Below are positions 63,734 through 64,000 of a stretch of DNA of 64,000 bases, one piece after another (position 1 is the first letter of the stretch; each line of letters starts with the position of its first letter). The notes under the pieces are model-generated. The model saw only the letters and a list, made by a program, of their open reading frames with translations. It made no database searches and was not told where the DNA came from. The stretch comes from Hyphomonadaceae bacterium TMED5 (GTDB taxonomy: Bacteria > Pseudomonadota > Alphaproteobacteria > Caulobacterales > Hyphomonadaceae), in contig NHBK01000010.1 of assembly GCA_002173095.1 (NCBI GenBank), forward strand, positions 1 to 64,000. Reading direction: 5' to 3'. The translations under genes and the position numbers were made by a program.

Positions 63734-64000
63734 TCAGAGTTGGAATGCGATTGTAACTTCGCCGCGACCAGCGTTGTTTTCTTCGAATTCCCACTGCTCA
63801 ACTGCTTCGATAGCCGCGCTATCGAATACGCCAGGCATAGAAGCGCCAACAACTTCAACGCTTTCAATACGACCGGACGCGTTCACTTCGAATGCGAGGT
63901 CAACCGTACCTTCAAGGCTACGGCGTTCTGCACCACGCGGGTATTCCGGAGCGACTTGTTTCGTTACAACTGGTCCTGCAAAAGCCGGAGCAGCACCAGC
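63734..64000 (-). CDS. TonB-family energy transducer, C-terminal part (partial, runs off right edge)
   Basis: The last 88 codons of a minus-strand gene whose start lies outside the window. The sequence contains APEYPRGAERRSLEGTVDLAFEVNASGRIESVEVVGA and AAIEAVEQWEFEENN, the TonB C-terminal domain: the YP motif, the valine-rich beta strands and the final W-F strand. It would contact TonB boxes of receptors such as the two in this window. The N-terminal membrane anchor cannot be seen. Confidence 0.8.
   Translation of the reverse strand, partial: AGAAPAFAGPVVTKQVAPEYPRGAERRSLEGTVDLAFEVNASGRIESVEVVGASMPGVFDSAAIEAVEQWEFEENNAGRGEVTIAFQL

Overview
The window looks like chromosome of a marine-type alphaproteobacterium, most likely family Hyphomonadaceae (Henriciella/Hyphomonas relatives). 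The reasons are the linked ruvCAB, ybgC-tolQRAB-pal-cpoB-tilS-ftsH and tkt-gap-pgk-fba clusters, the coiled-coil protein/zapA pair, two TonB-dependent receptors and a CC0125/CC1285-type lipoprotein. The genus is inferred, not proven. I saw no rRNA, tRNA or CRISPR array.

Bases 1-8270 are accessory DNA, visibly more A+T-rich than the rest. After a partial secreted protein with 111-residue Ig-like repeats comes the centrepiece, about 1.8-8.3 kb. It holds a stand-alone Cas1 (no cas2, no array) and a MerR-like DNA-binding protein on the minus strand. Divergent from them on the plus strand are a small HTH protein, an HNH nuclease and a complete family B DNA polymerase with proofreading exonuclease. 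Cas1 + PolB + HNH + HTH is the gene signature of a casposon, a self-synthesising transposon that uses Cas1 as its integrase. Casposons are mainly archaeal and rare in bacteria. The divergent promoter carries a 20-bp inverted repeat and a hairpin that would hide the ribosome binding site of the plus-strand operon. I could not find convincing terminal inverted repeats or a target-site duplication, so the ends are unresolved.

From 8.3 to 15.6 kb: a DUF559 endonuclease gene tightly bracketed by REP-like palindromes, a MarR/DUF2798/MarR/monooxygenase operon, divergent priA and xerC, and a TauE-like exporter with a Tat-exported aminotransferase. From 15.8 to 23.7 kb: a TonB receptor behind a long leader, an ANTAR-type RNA-binding regulator, lpd, a PhzF-like protein, a YdcZ-type membrane protein and thiD.

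From 23.8 to 37.8 kb is the cell-envelope and DNA-repair block: ftsH, tilS, cpoB, pal, tolB, tolA, tolR, tolQ, ybgC, then a three-gene insertion (TPR lipoprotein, DUF983, Tag-like), then ruvB, ruvA and ruvC. From 38 to 46.4 kb: a second TonB receptor, a GST, a cysteine-cluster protein, a thiE-like gene, two VOC proteins, an SDR and an S41 peptidase lipoprotein.

From 46.5 to 55.4 kb is central carbon metabolism (fba, pgk, gap, tkt) with a methyltransferase, an acyltransferase and an unusual LuxR-type regulator fused to a catalytically degenerate alpha/beta-hydrolase. The regulator's start region overlaps a 20-bp perfect dyad. From 55.5 kb to the end: zapA, a low-complexity secreted protein beside an outer-membrane barrel, a subtilisin-like protease, an ECF sigma/anti-sigma/lipoprotein operon, a chemoreceptor and a partial TonB-like protein.
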